Part shown: piece by piece, positions 21,382 to 30,385 of the stretch
Layout: each line of letters starts with the position of its first letter
Numbering within the stretch: the stretch's first letter is position 1
Assembly (NCBI GenBank): GCA_023212695.1
Contig: JALCCG010000110.1
Location: forward strand, 1 to 64,000
Length of the DNA stretch: 64,000 nucleotides
Direction of reading: 5' to 3'
Origin: Sporisorium sorghi
Lineage: Eukaryota; Basidiomycota; Ustilaginomycetes; Ustilaginales; Ustilaginaceae
Position numbers and translations under genes: made by a program
The notes under the pieces: generated by a model
Databases searched by the model: none
What the model was told of the DNA's origin: nothing
Seen by the model: only the letters and a program-made list of their open reading frames with translations

Positions 21382-21497
21382 AGGTGGTCGTGTGAGATGA
21401 AGGGACGGGGTGGGCGTGATCTCCTCGCACAGGTGTGGCAAAGCTTGCAAAAATTTCCCTGTGTGGGACTATGGCGTGACCGACTCGTCTCAACGTC

Positions 21498-21505
21498 TAT
21501 AAATA
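21498..21505 (+). promoter_or_regulatory. TATA box of locus 5
   Basis: TATAAATA in the context CGTCTATAAATAAG, 87 bases before the chosen ATG. Locus 6 keeps the matching CGTCTATAAAGAAG. Confidence 0.65.
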
Positions 21506-21584
21506 AGGGGCTCTTTCAAGCCTGAAGCCCTCGATGGAAACTACACTTCACCAGTACCAACTTCACCCATCCCCGCCTCCAAGC

Positions 21585-22958
21585 ATGAGACTGCTTCTAC
21601 CTACCTTCTTTGGCGTGGCTGCCTTCTTCGCGGGCATGCTGCTCCTGTCGCATAGCTGTACAGCTATGCGCCTTGGTGCCAGCTCTAGCAGTGCACCTGC
21701 CGGCTCTGGCGATCCCGGACCTAGCTCTAGCAGTGCATTTGCGGAAAACACAGACACGTCGCAGGTGCAGTCACCCTTCCGTTCACCGATGCAATCGCCG
21801 CTGCTTACGCCGATGCGATCGCCGCTGCTTACGCCGATGCGATCGCCGCTGTTTACGCCGAAATCTTCGCCGGAGGATTCGCCACCACCACCGATGCGTC
21901 TGTCGCGACTTGGGCTCTCTCCGCCGCGGCTTGATCAGAATGGACGGCTTCTGAACGACATTGACATTGATCATTACAAAGAGTACCTGGACTTCAACGA
22001 AATCCAGGCTTTAAAAGAGAGTAAAAAGCCGATCAAGTTTTCCAAGTTTTTTCGCAGACTTGACAGAGAACCCAAGCTTCCCTTCTATGGGAATGCGCCC
22101 CTTTTCTCCATCAAAACGAATCCGGCTGTCGTCGCGCGAGCTCTGAAGGACCACGGCAGTGTAGGGATCGTCGACAGAGCCAAACACGAGGTAAGGTTCT
22201 TTCAACTAAGAGGAGAAGGTCTTTTCCAGAGTCATCCCCTCGAAGGAACCTTGCCCACGATCTTGACATTGTACAAGATGGATCGTCGTTTTCACTGGGC
22301 CAAGAAGGCTTTACATGGACAACTTGATACGATGCTCCGAGAAGAACCCTTCGACCATCTTCCGCATGTTTTAGGCAAACCGGTCATGCTACCTAGTGAT
22401 TCTACTCCGGGTCAGATGTTTGCGGCTGCAAAACAAGGCTCCGGATCCTTTTGGCTTCGTCATGAAGATGGCTACCTGTTAGGCGTACCCTCAACGATCA
22501 ATGGTTTTGAAACACCTAGCGAGCAAGATGCAGCAGAAGTCGCTCGAGTAATGAGCGGATTCAGCGCGGATAAGCGCGACTACGGCGACGCGTTCGCCTC
22601 GCTCAGATGGGGCCAACCTCTGGAAACGATGCCTCGGGGGCAGCGCAAGGCATCGACAGTCATAGAGTATCCACCAGCTCCTCAAGATGAGGATGCCAAT
22701 GAACTCGCTGGCCCAGTTCGCCGAGTTCGCCAACAGATGATCGATGCTCTTCGAAGGCACGGACGCTTCCATCTCAACACCAAATTTCGCGATCAAGGCA
22801 GCCAATGGTACAAGGTCGAACTGGTACCAGACAGTTCACATCCCAATGCTCCGATGCAAATCGTCATCAGGAACTCGAAGAAACCGATGAAAGCCTCCAT
22901 AAAGGAAAAGGGGAAAGAGGTCCTTTCATTTTTCAAGAAGCTCCATCTGCCCGGTTAA
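21585..22958 (+). CDS. Locus 5: intact group A secreted protein with SP/TP repeats
   Basis: A 457-residue candidate effector, the longest of group A. The ATG at 21585 opens a signal peptide (MRLLLPTFFGVAAFFAGMLL); the frame is open to 21534. Residues about 60-105 are a Ser/Thr-Pro region with three copies of an 8-residue unit (MRSPLLTP and variants) encoded by 24-base repeats. The rest has the group A layout: VVARALKDHGSVGIVD (about 182-197), HWAKKALHGQLD, GQMFAAAKQG with SFWLRHEDG, YGDAFASLRWGQPL (about 333-346), MIDALRRHGRFHLN (385-398) and WYKVELV, ending in a Lys-rich tail. The only cysteine lies at the end of the signal peptide. It is closest to locus 4 in the ASLRWG motif and to the locus 6 fragment. 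Confidence 0.85.
   Translation: MRLLLPTFFGVAAFFAGMLLLSHSCTAMRLGASSSSAPAGSGDPGPSSSSAFAENTDTSQVQSPFRSPMQSPLLTPMRSPLLTPMRSPLFTPKSSPEDSPPPPMRLSRLGLSPPRLDQNGRLLNDIDIDHYKEYLDFNEIQALKESKKPIKFSKFFRRLDREPKLPFYGNAPLFSIKTNPAVVARALKDHGSVGIVDRAKHEVRFFQLRGEGLFQSHPLEGTLPTILTLYKMDRRFHWAKKALHGQLDTMLREEPFDHLPHVLGKPVMLPSDSTPGQMFAAAKQGSGSFWLRHEDGYLLGVPSTINGFETPSEQDAAEVARVMSGFSADKRDYGDAFASLRWGQPLETMPRGQRKASTVIEYPPAPQDEDANELAGPVRRVRQQMIDALRRHGRFHLNTKFRDQGSQWYKVELVPDSSHPNAPMQIVIRNSKKPMKASIKEKGKEVLSFFKKLHLPG
21782..21865 (+). repeat. 24-base tandem repeat within locus 5
   Basis: About three copies of a unit reading CCGATGCGATCGCCGCTG then CTTACG, in frame, each giving PMRSPLLT. Copy number may vary between strains. 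Confidence 0.8.
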
Positions 22959-23640
22959 GATGTTCGAACACCGATCATCAGATCTCGATCTTCCATGTTC
23001 ACAGCTATGCAATTCAATTTCTGATGCCTTTGACCTCGTGAGTTTTTGTTAGTGTTGATCGAATTCGACATCTTGAGAACGCCTCGTCGTGTGACATGAA
23101 ATCCATTAAGTCCCACCTTTTTCCCGACGGATCTGATGTGGTGTGATTGTGTTTCCCCCGCGAACGAGATACGAGAATGAGAGCGAAAGAGGGCGCACGT
23201 TTCACCACTGAGATGAAGTTGAGGGTGGAGAGTCTACGATGGGACGGGGTGGCGTACTAGGGGCTCGCAGTTAGAGAAGACGGACAGCGGGAATAACGCC
23301 AGTGCGTTTTGCTCCAGGATTCTGAGGCAGTTTGGCCTACCGTCGGACAGCAAATGAGGCCAGCGGTAATGTGAAGACAGGATTCGCACGACGAGGCGAT
23401 TGGACCATATAAGCACAGGGTGAGAAGACTAGGAGAGAAGAATCTTGGCGTACGTCGATGGTGACCAAACGGTGGGAGGCACCGAGTGTGTGAGTGTGAG
23501 AGAATGAAAGTGAACTGGCGCAAGTCACTTGCCCACGAATCGTAACCACCACTTCGCAGGGTGGGTGTATCTTGCACATTTGCCCAACAGCGCTTGCAAA
23601 ACTAGTGTGGGACCATTGCGGAATCAGCTCGTCTCAGCGT
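22959..23640. other. Region before locus 6, duplicate of locus 5 promoter
   Basis: No gene is seen. Stretches resemble 20990-21500. It ends in the TATA box retained by the deleted locus 6. Confidence 0.45.
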
Positions 23641-23641
23641 C

Positions 23642-23990
23642 TATAAAGAAGACAGCCTTTAGAACTCGAGACTTGGCCGCCTCCTGAGCAAATTCAATCT
23701 CCAAATCTCAAAGAGTATCCACGATTCGGTTCAGCCCAAGCAAACCGCCAACAGATGATCGCAGCCTTCAAGGGTCGAGGACGCTTCCGTCTTTACATCA
23801 CCTCGGCCGCTCAAAGTCAGGACCACAAAGTTTTCAGGTCAACTTGCATCAAGAGGTCCATTCAGAACAAGGTTCCCCGGTCAGGGTCTCCATTCAATCT
23901 CTGACAGCTAAAAAGAGTCTCGAAGAGAAGCTCGCGAAACTTGTGGGAAAGATCAAGTTGCCGGAATGGCTCCCTCATGTGCTCTACTGA
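23642..23990 (+). pseudogene. Locus 6: promoter plus C-terminal remnant of a group A gene
   Basis: A TATA box (23642-23647) and leader like those of locus 5 are followed directly by sequence matching the last 90 or so codons of locus 5. The start codon, signal peptide and body are gone. The junction is near 23710, where GAGTATCCAC matches the locus 5 coding sequence just before its C-terminal module. The remnant reads QQMIAAFKGRGRFRLYIT, shifts frame near 23838, and continues VNLHQE...EEKLAKLVGKIKL to TGA 23988-23990. The single internal deletion and the frameshift leave nothing translatable as a secreted protein. Confidence 0.75.
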
Positions 23991-24709
23991 TCTTGACGTT
24001 TGAGAAGCTACGCTGAAGAGAAGCATGGTGTAGTGCTTCTCAGATGCTTCATGCTCGTAGTGCCGAAATGCGTTAATTCCGATATTGCAATCTCAATCTC
24101 GTAGCTCTGATCATGCTTCACATACGCGCCAAGACGTGATTTGCCTCAGGTGCGTCCTTGTGCAAGACAGGCGAATGGCTTGCGAAGGAGCACGGATATT
24201 CCGGGAAGCTTCGTCCTCGGCGGAATGCGTGAAAGGCGTTTTCTGCAATCCCGGATGGTGTGGCCGTCACGAGGGCGGCAATGTACGCGCAGAAAAGCCT
24301 GCTTCGCTTGCCCATCCGGCATGGCTCCTTCTTTCCTTGTATGGTTTGGCGCCGCCACAAACATCATTCGCGATGAAGTCCTTGGCAGCCTGAACCCGAC
24401 GCTGGGAAGGTAATTAGAGCAATCCGGATCAGCTGACGGGTTCTTCTTGTACACGTATCTCCGCACTATCCACATGAAGCAGCGATAGCGAGTCACTGCT
24501 GACGCAAACGCTTTCTGCCAGCGAGAGAATGCCGACGCAGGAATCGGTTCCGGGTCTTGTGATGCGTTGGATGATGACGAAACGCCGACGTCATCGCCTG
24601 ATCGGATTGAGCAGATGCGGATACATAAAGAGACCAAAACAGGACAGCAAAATCGAGAAGGTGAGTCAAGCAGCCGCTCTACTGCTCGGAGCCATCACCC
24701 TCGTCCAGA
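23991..24709. other. Intergenic region before locus 7
   Basis: Holds a minus-strand frame of 163 codons (24146-24637) and overlapping plus frames, with no signal peptide or recognised family. A CATAAAG box at 24624 and a GTGAGT at 24661 (possible leader intron donor) precede the ATG of locus 7. Confidence 0.4.
24624..24630 (+). promoter_or_regulatory. TATA-like box of locus 7
   Basis: CATAAAG, 86 bases before the ATG. Confidence 0.4.
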
Positions 24710-25558
24710 ATGAGTCGATCTATCATGCTGAGGGCATTCAGCTTCTTCATGCTTTGCGCCGCCATCTGCAACGCTCTTGCGGTTGCTGATCTCTCGATCA
24801 TCGACAAAAGAGGTCTCGAGTTCCTGCAGCTAAGCACGCCTCCTCCGCCCTCGGCCCGCGTGCTGACCGCTCATGCCCCACGACGCTCGCCTTACGACCC
24901 CACACCCATCTCGTTCGACGATATTCTTCAGGGTCGCTTTCTGCCTGCGCCAAACGCGGAAACGCACACTTCTCACCTTGCCGGGGACGAACAATACTCT
25001 GACACTCTCTTGTTCGCAGATCCACCTGAAGAGAACTGGGCACCGATCATCGACCTTACTCAACCGCGTTCGTTCAGATCGCTGAACGCCCTCCTGCAAC
25101 GTTATCGACACCTGCACATTTACCGCAACCGATTCGGCTCCAACCCTGGTGTTGACTCCATCACCGTCTTGACAGGCCAATTTCCCAGGACCCCTGCAAT
25201 CCACATTACTCCTGGCTCACGTATCTCTGGTCTCAACGACCGGATTCGCGAGATAGAGTCCATAAGACGTAAATACGGGCTCAACGTCGCTTGGGCTAGA
25301 TTTCATAGCCTCTTTACTCCGATGCAAGGCGAGGGCGGAAGCAAGACTTGGGCAGACATTGTGGCGTCGCCTTTTGTTCAGTCGGTCGGCATGCAGGGAA
25401 TTGAGCTGAGGCAGCATCTGGATCACTTCAGGATGGGCAAGTTCCTGAGCGTCGATGGTAACCATGTATTGGGGATCCGCGTAAGCCCAGAGGGTGTGGC
25501 GGAGCATTACGAGGAGGCGCTCAACAATGTCGTCCGTCCCCTACGACGAGTACATTGA
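24710..25558 (+). CDS. Locus 7: intact group B secreted protein
   Basis: A 282-residue candidate effector. The signal peptide spans about residues 1-25 (MLRAFSFFMLCAAICNALA), followed by a dibasic Lys33-Arg34 (IIDKRG), a likely Kex2 site. The group B motif ISFDDILQGRF comes next. It then follows the group layout: ALLQRYRHLHIYRNR, a strand ITVLTG, an IRRKYGLNVAWARFHSL segment in the place of the group A YG...ASL motif, and a C-terminal module LRQHLDHFRMGKFLSVDG. There is no cysteine after the signal peptide. The protein has no known enzyme domain; the molecular target is unknown. Confidence 0.82.
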   Translation: MSRSIMLRAFSFFMLCAAICNALAVADLSIIDKRGLEFLQLSTPPPPSARVLTAHAPRRSPYDPTPISFDDILQGRFLPAPNAETHTSHLAGDEQYSDTLLFADPPEENWAPIIDLTQPRSFRSLNALLQRYRHLHIYRNRFGSNPGVDSITVLTGQFPRTPAIHITPGSRISGLNDRIREIESIRRKYGLNVAWARFHSLFTPMQGEGGSKTWADIVASPFVQSVGMQGIELRQHLDHFRMGKFLSVDGNHVLGIRVSPEGVAEHYEEALNNVVRPLRRVH

Positions 25559-25762
25559 TCGTAGCAACAGCGTCATCCAGCTAAGGTCAGACATGGCTTG
25601 ATCAAAGCGTTGCAATCTGATAGTCTTCCAAATGAGCTGCTTCTCCGTCTTGCTAGTTTCTTTCGCTCTCGTACGAGCGTAAAGTGGCAAAGTTCAGCGT
25701 GACTGCGATTCGGACGAGAGGCCGAAAGCCTCTGAGAAAGCGGGCTTCGACTGACCTCTTTC

Positions 25763-26065
25763 ATGCTATCAAGCTTCATTTGGTCAAGCCTCGTTGGTGC
25801 TGTGTTTGCTTCACCTTTCTCACCATCCTCATCTTTTCGACTTCGATGGGCAGGTCGCAGCCTGCCGATTTCTTTGCCCCTGAATGGTCCCTTTACTGCT
25901 CTCCTTTTGTTTTCTTCTGGTCCTCTTACGGCGAACTGGAAGTCTCATCGATTTCTCAGACCTCGCATGCCCAACTGCAATTTCATCGATTCACACTCGA
26001 GCAAAGCTGAGCTAGGAGGAATTAGGAATGAGCCTACGAGCCTCGCCGCCTTAGGAAGGAATTGA
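25763..26065 (+). CDS. Doubtful small secreted protein
   Basis: A 100-codon frame begins with a short signal-like stretch (MLSSFIWSSLVGAVFA) followed by SPFSPSSS. It has none of the cluster motifs and overlaps another open frame (25684-26010). It may be a chance frame or the remnant of an effector gene; no promoter box is clear. Confidence 0.2.
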   Translation: MLSSFIWSSLVGAVFASPFSPSSSFRLRWAGRSLPISLPLNGPFTALLLFSSGPLTANWKSHRFLRPRMPNCNFIDSHSSKAELGGIRNEPTSLAALGRN

Positions 26066-26173
26066 CGTTCGTGTATTACACCGTGCCGTGCCGCCACATG
26101 AAGTCTCTCATGAGCTGAGCGCTTTGCACAGGTTCTGCGCTCGGTCACATGTGCTTAGAGGAAGGAACTCGAG

Positions 26174-26180
26174 GATAAAA
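26174..26180 (+). promoter_or_regulatory. TATA-like box of locus 8
   Basis: GATAAAA followed by GGGGGA, 92 bases before the ATG. Confidence 0.5.
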
Positions 26181-26265
26181 GGGGGACGTTGCACGGTCGA
26201 CTGACCTGTCCCCATCGCCACATACATCCCTCTTCCTTACCCGTCCCTTCAACCTAGCTTCAAGG

Positions 26266-27082
26266 ATGAAAAAGTCGCAAGCATTCACGCTCGTTGTCAT
26301 GTGCATCTGGTTCTTGCTGTCCTGCAGGGCTGATGCCGCCGATCCTTCTTTGCTTCTCCGGAAACGCATGGACTCAGACGAATGACCGCATCTTCTTCGA
26401 CGATCTTCACGACGGATTCTTCCGAGCTGCTCCCAATCGGTTCGCTCCGGGTGAGGTGGAAGGAGAGTACCTGCATCCAAATACGTACTTCTTCGAAGGA
26501 CATCCCATCTTCCTCACCGGTCCCAGCAGGCCTCTCAACAGGAGCGAGCTTCACAAAGCCTACAACTCATTCGGTCAAGTCCATGTCGCTGATGTTTCCA
26601 ACAGTGCAAGTCCGAGGTATCTCACCCTCCCTCCCGTCGCTCCCGACGCTCGCAACGCTGAACAGCTTGTGAGCCATCACCCGGGCGATCCAGAATTGGC
26701 AAAGTTCGTCCGCCACCTTTCAGCCACCGAAAGAGTCTACGGACCTGCTTTCGCTGCGATTGTCTTTGGAGCCAAGATGACAAGAGGCCCTGCAAGTCGA
26801 CGTGATCATTCGTTTAGCTACTATGACACTGTGCCGGGGGAAACAGCCAGGGATGCAGAGCCCCTTCTGGTCGATCCGTCTACCACTCCTCTACAGCTCA
26901 GACAGCGGCTGAGGCGAGAGAAAATCCTCAAAGTGAGCAGCCTCGATGGTCTGTCTTCCATGTCTCTGCTATTCAATACGGACGGCGTTCTCGAAAAAGG
27001 TCTTTGGGGCTGGATCGTCAGCGATCTGCTCGACTTTGCCAATGACAACTTCCCCGTCGCTCCGCTCCAACCGCCTCACTAG
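26266..27082 (+). pseudogene. Locus 8: group B secreted protein, frameshift after Kex2 site
   Basis: The ATG at 26266 gives a signal peptide (MKKSQAFTLVVMCIWFLL) and the group B dibasic site at Arg32-Lys33-Arg34. The frame ends at TGA 26383-26385. All later similarity is in the next frame, to 27082: RIFFDDLHDGFF (group B motif), ELHKAYNSFGQVHVAD, YGPAFAAIVFGAKM and LRQRLRREKILKVSSLDG. The shift lies between about 26368 and 26385. No intron repairs it without removing the signal peptide. The downstream frame alone (from 26294) has no proper signal peptide. The body is undamaged for more than 230 codons, which suggests recent loss or a sequencing error. Confidence 0.78.
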
Positions 27083-27528
27083 CGCCCGAGCATGTTTCTT
27101 GATTGAATGAAAATTTAAAATGTTTGTTGTCTTCAAGGTCTCCTTCAGTGCTGAGATCGAAATAAAGGAACAGAAGGAGAGTCCCACCTTGCAGTCGGCG
27201 CAGCCCGAATCTCTAACGACCAAACTGCTGTAAAGAAAGATTGATTCTGACTGCGGGCAATATCAACCTGGCCGTCGAGAAGAGCTCACCAAATTGGAGA
27301 GCCGGACGTCGACTTTGCTCTGGTACGACCGGCTACAGATCCGACATCGCCCACATCGAACGCCACCAGATGAGATCGCACACAACTAGACCGCGAGATG
27401 ACTCTTTCGCATATGAAGTCTCTTGTTAGAAATGAAACCGCCGAGCTGCTGTATCATGGGACAATAGCAGAACGGCTGAAAGTGAAAGCCTTTGCTCATT
27501 TCGGTGGGTCCGAGTCAAGTGGGGAAGT

Positions 27529-27539
27529 AACGGGTGGTA
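27529..27539 (+). promoter_or_regulatory. Motif AACGGGTGGTA, copy 2
   Basis: Identical over 11 bases to 21371-21381 before locus 5. Confidence 0.4.
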
Positions 27540-27567
27540 CGGAGTCAGCTGGCCAGATTTCTGCTCA

Positions 27568-27575
27568 GATAAAAA
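27568..27575 (+). promoter_or_regulatory. TATA-like box of locus 9
   Basis: GATAAAAA, 95 bases before the ATG. Confidence 0.5.
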
Positions 27576-27662
27576 GCAGACGATGGGCAAGGAAAAGCCT
27601 CACGGACCTTCATTCCGCTTCAACCTTCCACCAAGTTTCGACCATCCGACTAACTTAACAGT

Positions 27663-28433
27663 ATGAAGGCCTTTCCATCGATCTTGGTCTCTCTCGTCAC
27701 CGTTTTCATCCGCGCTCTGTTAGCGGCATCTGCACTCAGCACTCCTGACACAGTCCTCCAGAAGCGGGTCGGCCCCTTTCTCGATTTCGGGCACAAGCCT
27801 ATCTCTTACCAAGCACTGACAGACGGCCATTTCAGCCCTGATGTCAATCTGCGTCCGTCAATGCAAGGGCCTCTCTTGTTAGACTGGCAGGTAGAGCAAC
27901 CATTTCACGAAGGTATTCCTATGTACCCGCCAGACCATGACGACATCTACGATCTGCGCAAACTTCAGCGAGGCTACACCGACTACGGCACGATTCACAT
28001 CATCGCTCCGTACAACAGTGACAAACGCCACCTGACAATCACCAAGAATTCGCAGGGAGTACCGTTGGCAAGTACGGCTTCGGATGACGTGGCCAAACGA
28101 GCGACAGAATTTTTCGCGGCCAAAGAGACCTTTGGAGAGACAGCGGCGATCGCTGCCTACGGTCACAAGCTCGATCCTGTTGCGCGCGAAACGCGGCTGT
28201 CGCTCTTCAAGTCCTGGTTCAAGAAGAAGAAACCTCCTCATGATTGGAATGGCGTACAGGTGTCGACTTCTGCATCCAGCAAAACACCGCTAGAAGCAGC
28301 GAGGGATGCGCTGAATGAGCATCGGTCTCTCAAGTTCCGCGCTTTGAAAGGCGGCGCTGAGATGGTTGTCCGTCTACTCGAGGATGGCTCCCAAAAGGCT
28401 GAAAGGATTGTGAGTGACAAAGCACACGTCTGA
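27663..28433 (+). CDS. Locus 9: intact group B secreted protein
   Basis: A 256-residue candidate effector without any cysteine. Its signal peptide is MKAFPSILVSLVTVFIRALLAASA, with a dibasic Lys34-Arg35 (VLQKRV) soon after. The group B motif is ISYQALTDGHF. Next come KLQRGYTDYGTIHIIAP, a TFGETAAIAAYGHKL segment, a Lys-rich stretch (WFKKKKPP) and the C-terminal module ARDALNEHRSLKFRALKGG with a VVRLLEDG strand. The layout is parallel to loci 7, 8 and 10. The function is unknown; secretion is strongly suggested. Confidence 0.84.
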   Translation: MKAFPSILVSLVTVFIRALLAASALSTPDTVLQKRVGPFLDFGHKPISYQALTDGHFSPDVNLRPSMQGPLLLDWQVEQPFHEGIPMYPPDHDDIYDLRKLQRGYTDYGTIHIIAPYNSDKRHLTITKNSQGVPLASTASDDVAKRATEFFAAKETFGETAAIAAYGHKLDPVARETRLSLFKSWFKKKKPPHDWNGVQVSTSASSKTPLEAARDALNEHRSLKFRALKGGAEMVVRLLEDGSQKAERIVSDKAHV

Positions 28434-28965
28434 CCAAGCATCGTCCACGTCTTTGGCCGTCGCGCAGCTGTTGGTGGGACATTCGCAGCGTTTTCCTTTG
28501 TCGCTCGAAGAGACAAAGGGACACTCTGTATCTCGCACATGAAGTTGGTCCATGCGCATGAACACTTTCGCCCACCCACCAATGATGCTACAGTACACAG
28601 TGTGTGAATGTGCTTTGTTTCGAAATGCAATCCTGCTCCTTTTTGTTCAGTCGATGGCGTGTTGCCTCTCTTCCCCTCCAAAACATTGTTCTGCGCCTCG
28701 GCATCAAATAAGCACAGCTTGAGATCACAACCCACACGCAGTGGGACTTGAGTGTGCTAGACGCCCCTGTTTGCCCACATGACAGGGCACTAGGCTGAGC
28801 AGTAGCGCAAAGCAGGAGGAGTTTGCGCGGCAGACAGACCGCTCGAAAAGGATAAATACTGCAGAGCTCGAAGGTTTTTTCTCGCCTCCCCCAGTATTAT
28901 TCCACCAATCCCTCCCATCTTCACCTTCTCTCAACAAGCCCTACAATCGAGGAAGATCTGCAATC
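28434..28965. other. Intergenic region before locus 10
   Basis: No gene is seen. It holds the GATAAAT box of locus 10. Confidence 0.5.
28851..28857 (+). promoter_or_regulatory. TATA-like box of locus 10
   Basis: GATAAAT, 115 bases before the ATG. Confidence 0.5.
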
Positions 28966-29703
28966 ATGCGAGGCTGGTATCTCGGCACGATCGCGCTCAG
29001 CTTCATCTTTATGGCGGCTGCAGCTTTTGCGCGACCTTCCGTAAACCGTGATCGTGTCCACGTGGACAGACGTATGAATGGGCAGGGGAGCAGCAGCAGC
29101 GGAAAACCGCAGCGGATCTCATTCGACCAACTAGTCGCTGGCGAATTCCAGCACGATCCGCTTACAAGACAGATGCACCCTGCGACCAGAACCTCGTATT
29201 ACCGTAGTTACGATTTCAAGGACGGCAGACCTGTCTACGTCTTCAGCAGGGGTGACTCGTTGAAGCTACTCTCTGAACTTAGGCAAGCTCATGCTGATTT
29301 TGGCGGCTTTCACGCCCGTAACAAAGGGACCGGGAACCTCATCAGCATTGGTTCAGAGCCTGTTCACGAAGACAAGGACGCTCAGTCTTTCATCTCGAGA
29401 GTATTCTCGGAGAACGTGAACTCACTTGTGCGCGGCGACAAAAGAGTCAGCTCGCTGCTGCAGCCAGTGGGCGAGCGTTTTGAGGGACACCCTAACGCTC
29501 TTTCCTACCATCAGTGGAGTGACATCCTTAACGAGGTGCCCGATGATCAGAGCCACTCGCTCAAGAAGCTTCTGAGGAAGCTCGGCACTCAACGTTATTT
29601 GCACTTCAAGAACAGGGAGGGATCGCTCGCTATTCGAGCTTATGCTGACGGCCGATTCGAATCTAAACTTTTTGATGCCGCCGGAAGGATCATCAAGTTT
29701 TGA
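28966..29703 (+). CDS. Locus 10: intact group B secreted protein
   Basis: A 245-residue, cysteine-free candidate effector. Its signal peptide is MRGWYLGTIALSFIFMAAAAFA, with a dibasic Arg35-Arg36 (HVDRRM). The group B motif is ISFDQLVAGEF. ELRQAHADFGGFHARNKGTG matches the helix-strand module of the other group B loci. The C-terminal module is LKKLLRKLGTQRYLHFKN followed by LAIRAYADG. It is the last and shortest group B member. No enzyme motif is seen. Confidence 0.84.
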   Translation: MRGWYLGTIALSFIFMAAAAFARPSVNRDRVHVDRRMNGQGSSSSGKPQRISFDQLVAGEFQHDPLTRQMHPATRTSYYRSYDFKDGRPVYVFSRGDSLKLLSELRQAHADFGGFHARNKGTGNLISIGSEPVHEDKDAQSFISRVFSENVNSLVRGDKRVSSLLQPVGERFEGHPNALSYHQWSDILNEVPDDQSHSLKKLLRKLGTQRYLHFKNREGSLAIRAYADGRFESKLFDAAGRIIKF

Positions 29704-30385
29704 ATCCACTCGATGGAGCCTGGCGGTCCTCGTCACGTCCTCGCAGCGAGTGTCAGGTCAACTTCCGCAAAGTCGGCCACGAAAGATGGGTTCCTACACT
29801 TGCCAATCTCATCCTTCTCCTTCTAATTCGAATCTCGGCTTCTTCAACAGCAATTGAAGTCCTTGTTCTTCATCGTCACAGCACCTCACGGTGGATCTTG
29901 AGGGCGTGCATGGCTGAAGTTCAATCGGATCTGAGCAGACAGTGACTGCTTTTCGGTCCACTCTGCTCGGAAAGCAGAGGATCACGACGTCCGGATCAAG
30001 ATTCGCAATCACTCCCGTGACTGCACGTGACATGCAATCCGCGTTGGCGTCACCACCGAGTGGGCTAGTCACCCACTGAAGGTGCTCAACACCCATCGAT
30101 GGCCCACCGCTCCCCAAAAGTCACAAGCCCACCATCGTTTGGCAATCAGCCATTTACACGTATTGCATCCCCGAATCTAGCAGCAAGCGAACAGGCAAAG
30201 TCTTGGTGCTTGCTGTCATTCCAAATCTTGGGATCGAGTACGTATAAAATTTCCTCCGACGTCTGCACCTGACTTCCCTCTCTCACTCTTCCCATTCGTA
30301 CACTTCCTATACCAGCAGACCAATCTGTCGCTTCGAAAGTTCACACTATCCTCATCACTTCCTCATCAAGCTCGCGCTTTCAAGA
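29704..30385. other. Intergenic region before locus 11
   Basis: No gene is seen. A TATAAAA box lies at 30243. A pyrimidine-rich leader follows it. Confidence 0.5.
30243..30249 (+). promoter_or_regulatory. TATA box of locus 11
   Basis: TATAAAA in CGTATAAAATTTCC, 143 bases before the ATG. Confidence 0.55.

Larger units (their letters stand above)
20930..21584. other. Promoter region of locus 5
   Basis: Holds two TTCCCACGG motifs, an AACGGGTGGTA motif and the TATA box. Parts resemble the region before locus 6 (23050-23640), for example GAGATGAA(A/G)TTG followed by a G-rich stretch. This suggests that gene and promoter were duplicated together. Confidence 0.5.
25559..26265. other. Intergenic region before locus 8
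   Basis: Holds one weak candidate small secreted frame (25763-26065, listed separately) and the GATAAAA box of locus 8. Confidence 0.4.
27083..27662. other. Promoter region of locus 9
   Basis: Holds the second AACGGGTGGTA motif and a GATAAAAA box. No gene is seen. Confidence 0.5.

Noticed and set aside
24146..24637. Minus-strand gene or transposon remnant between loci 6 and 7
   Set aside because: A 163-codon frame without reverse transcriptase, transposase or other recognised motif; no terminal repeats found by eye.
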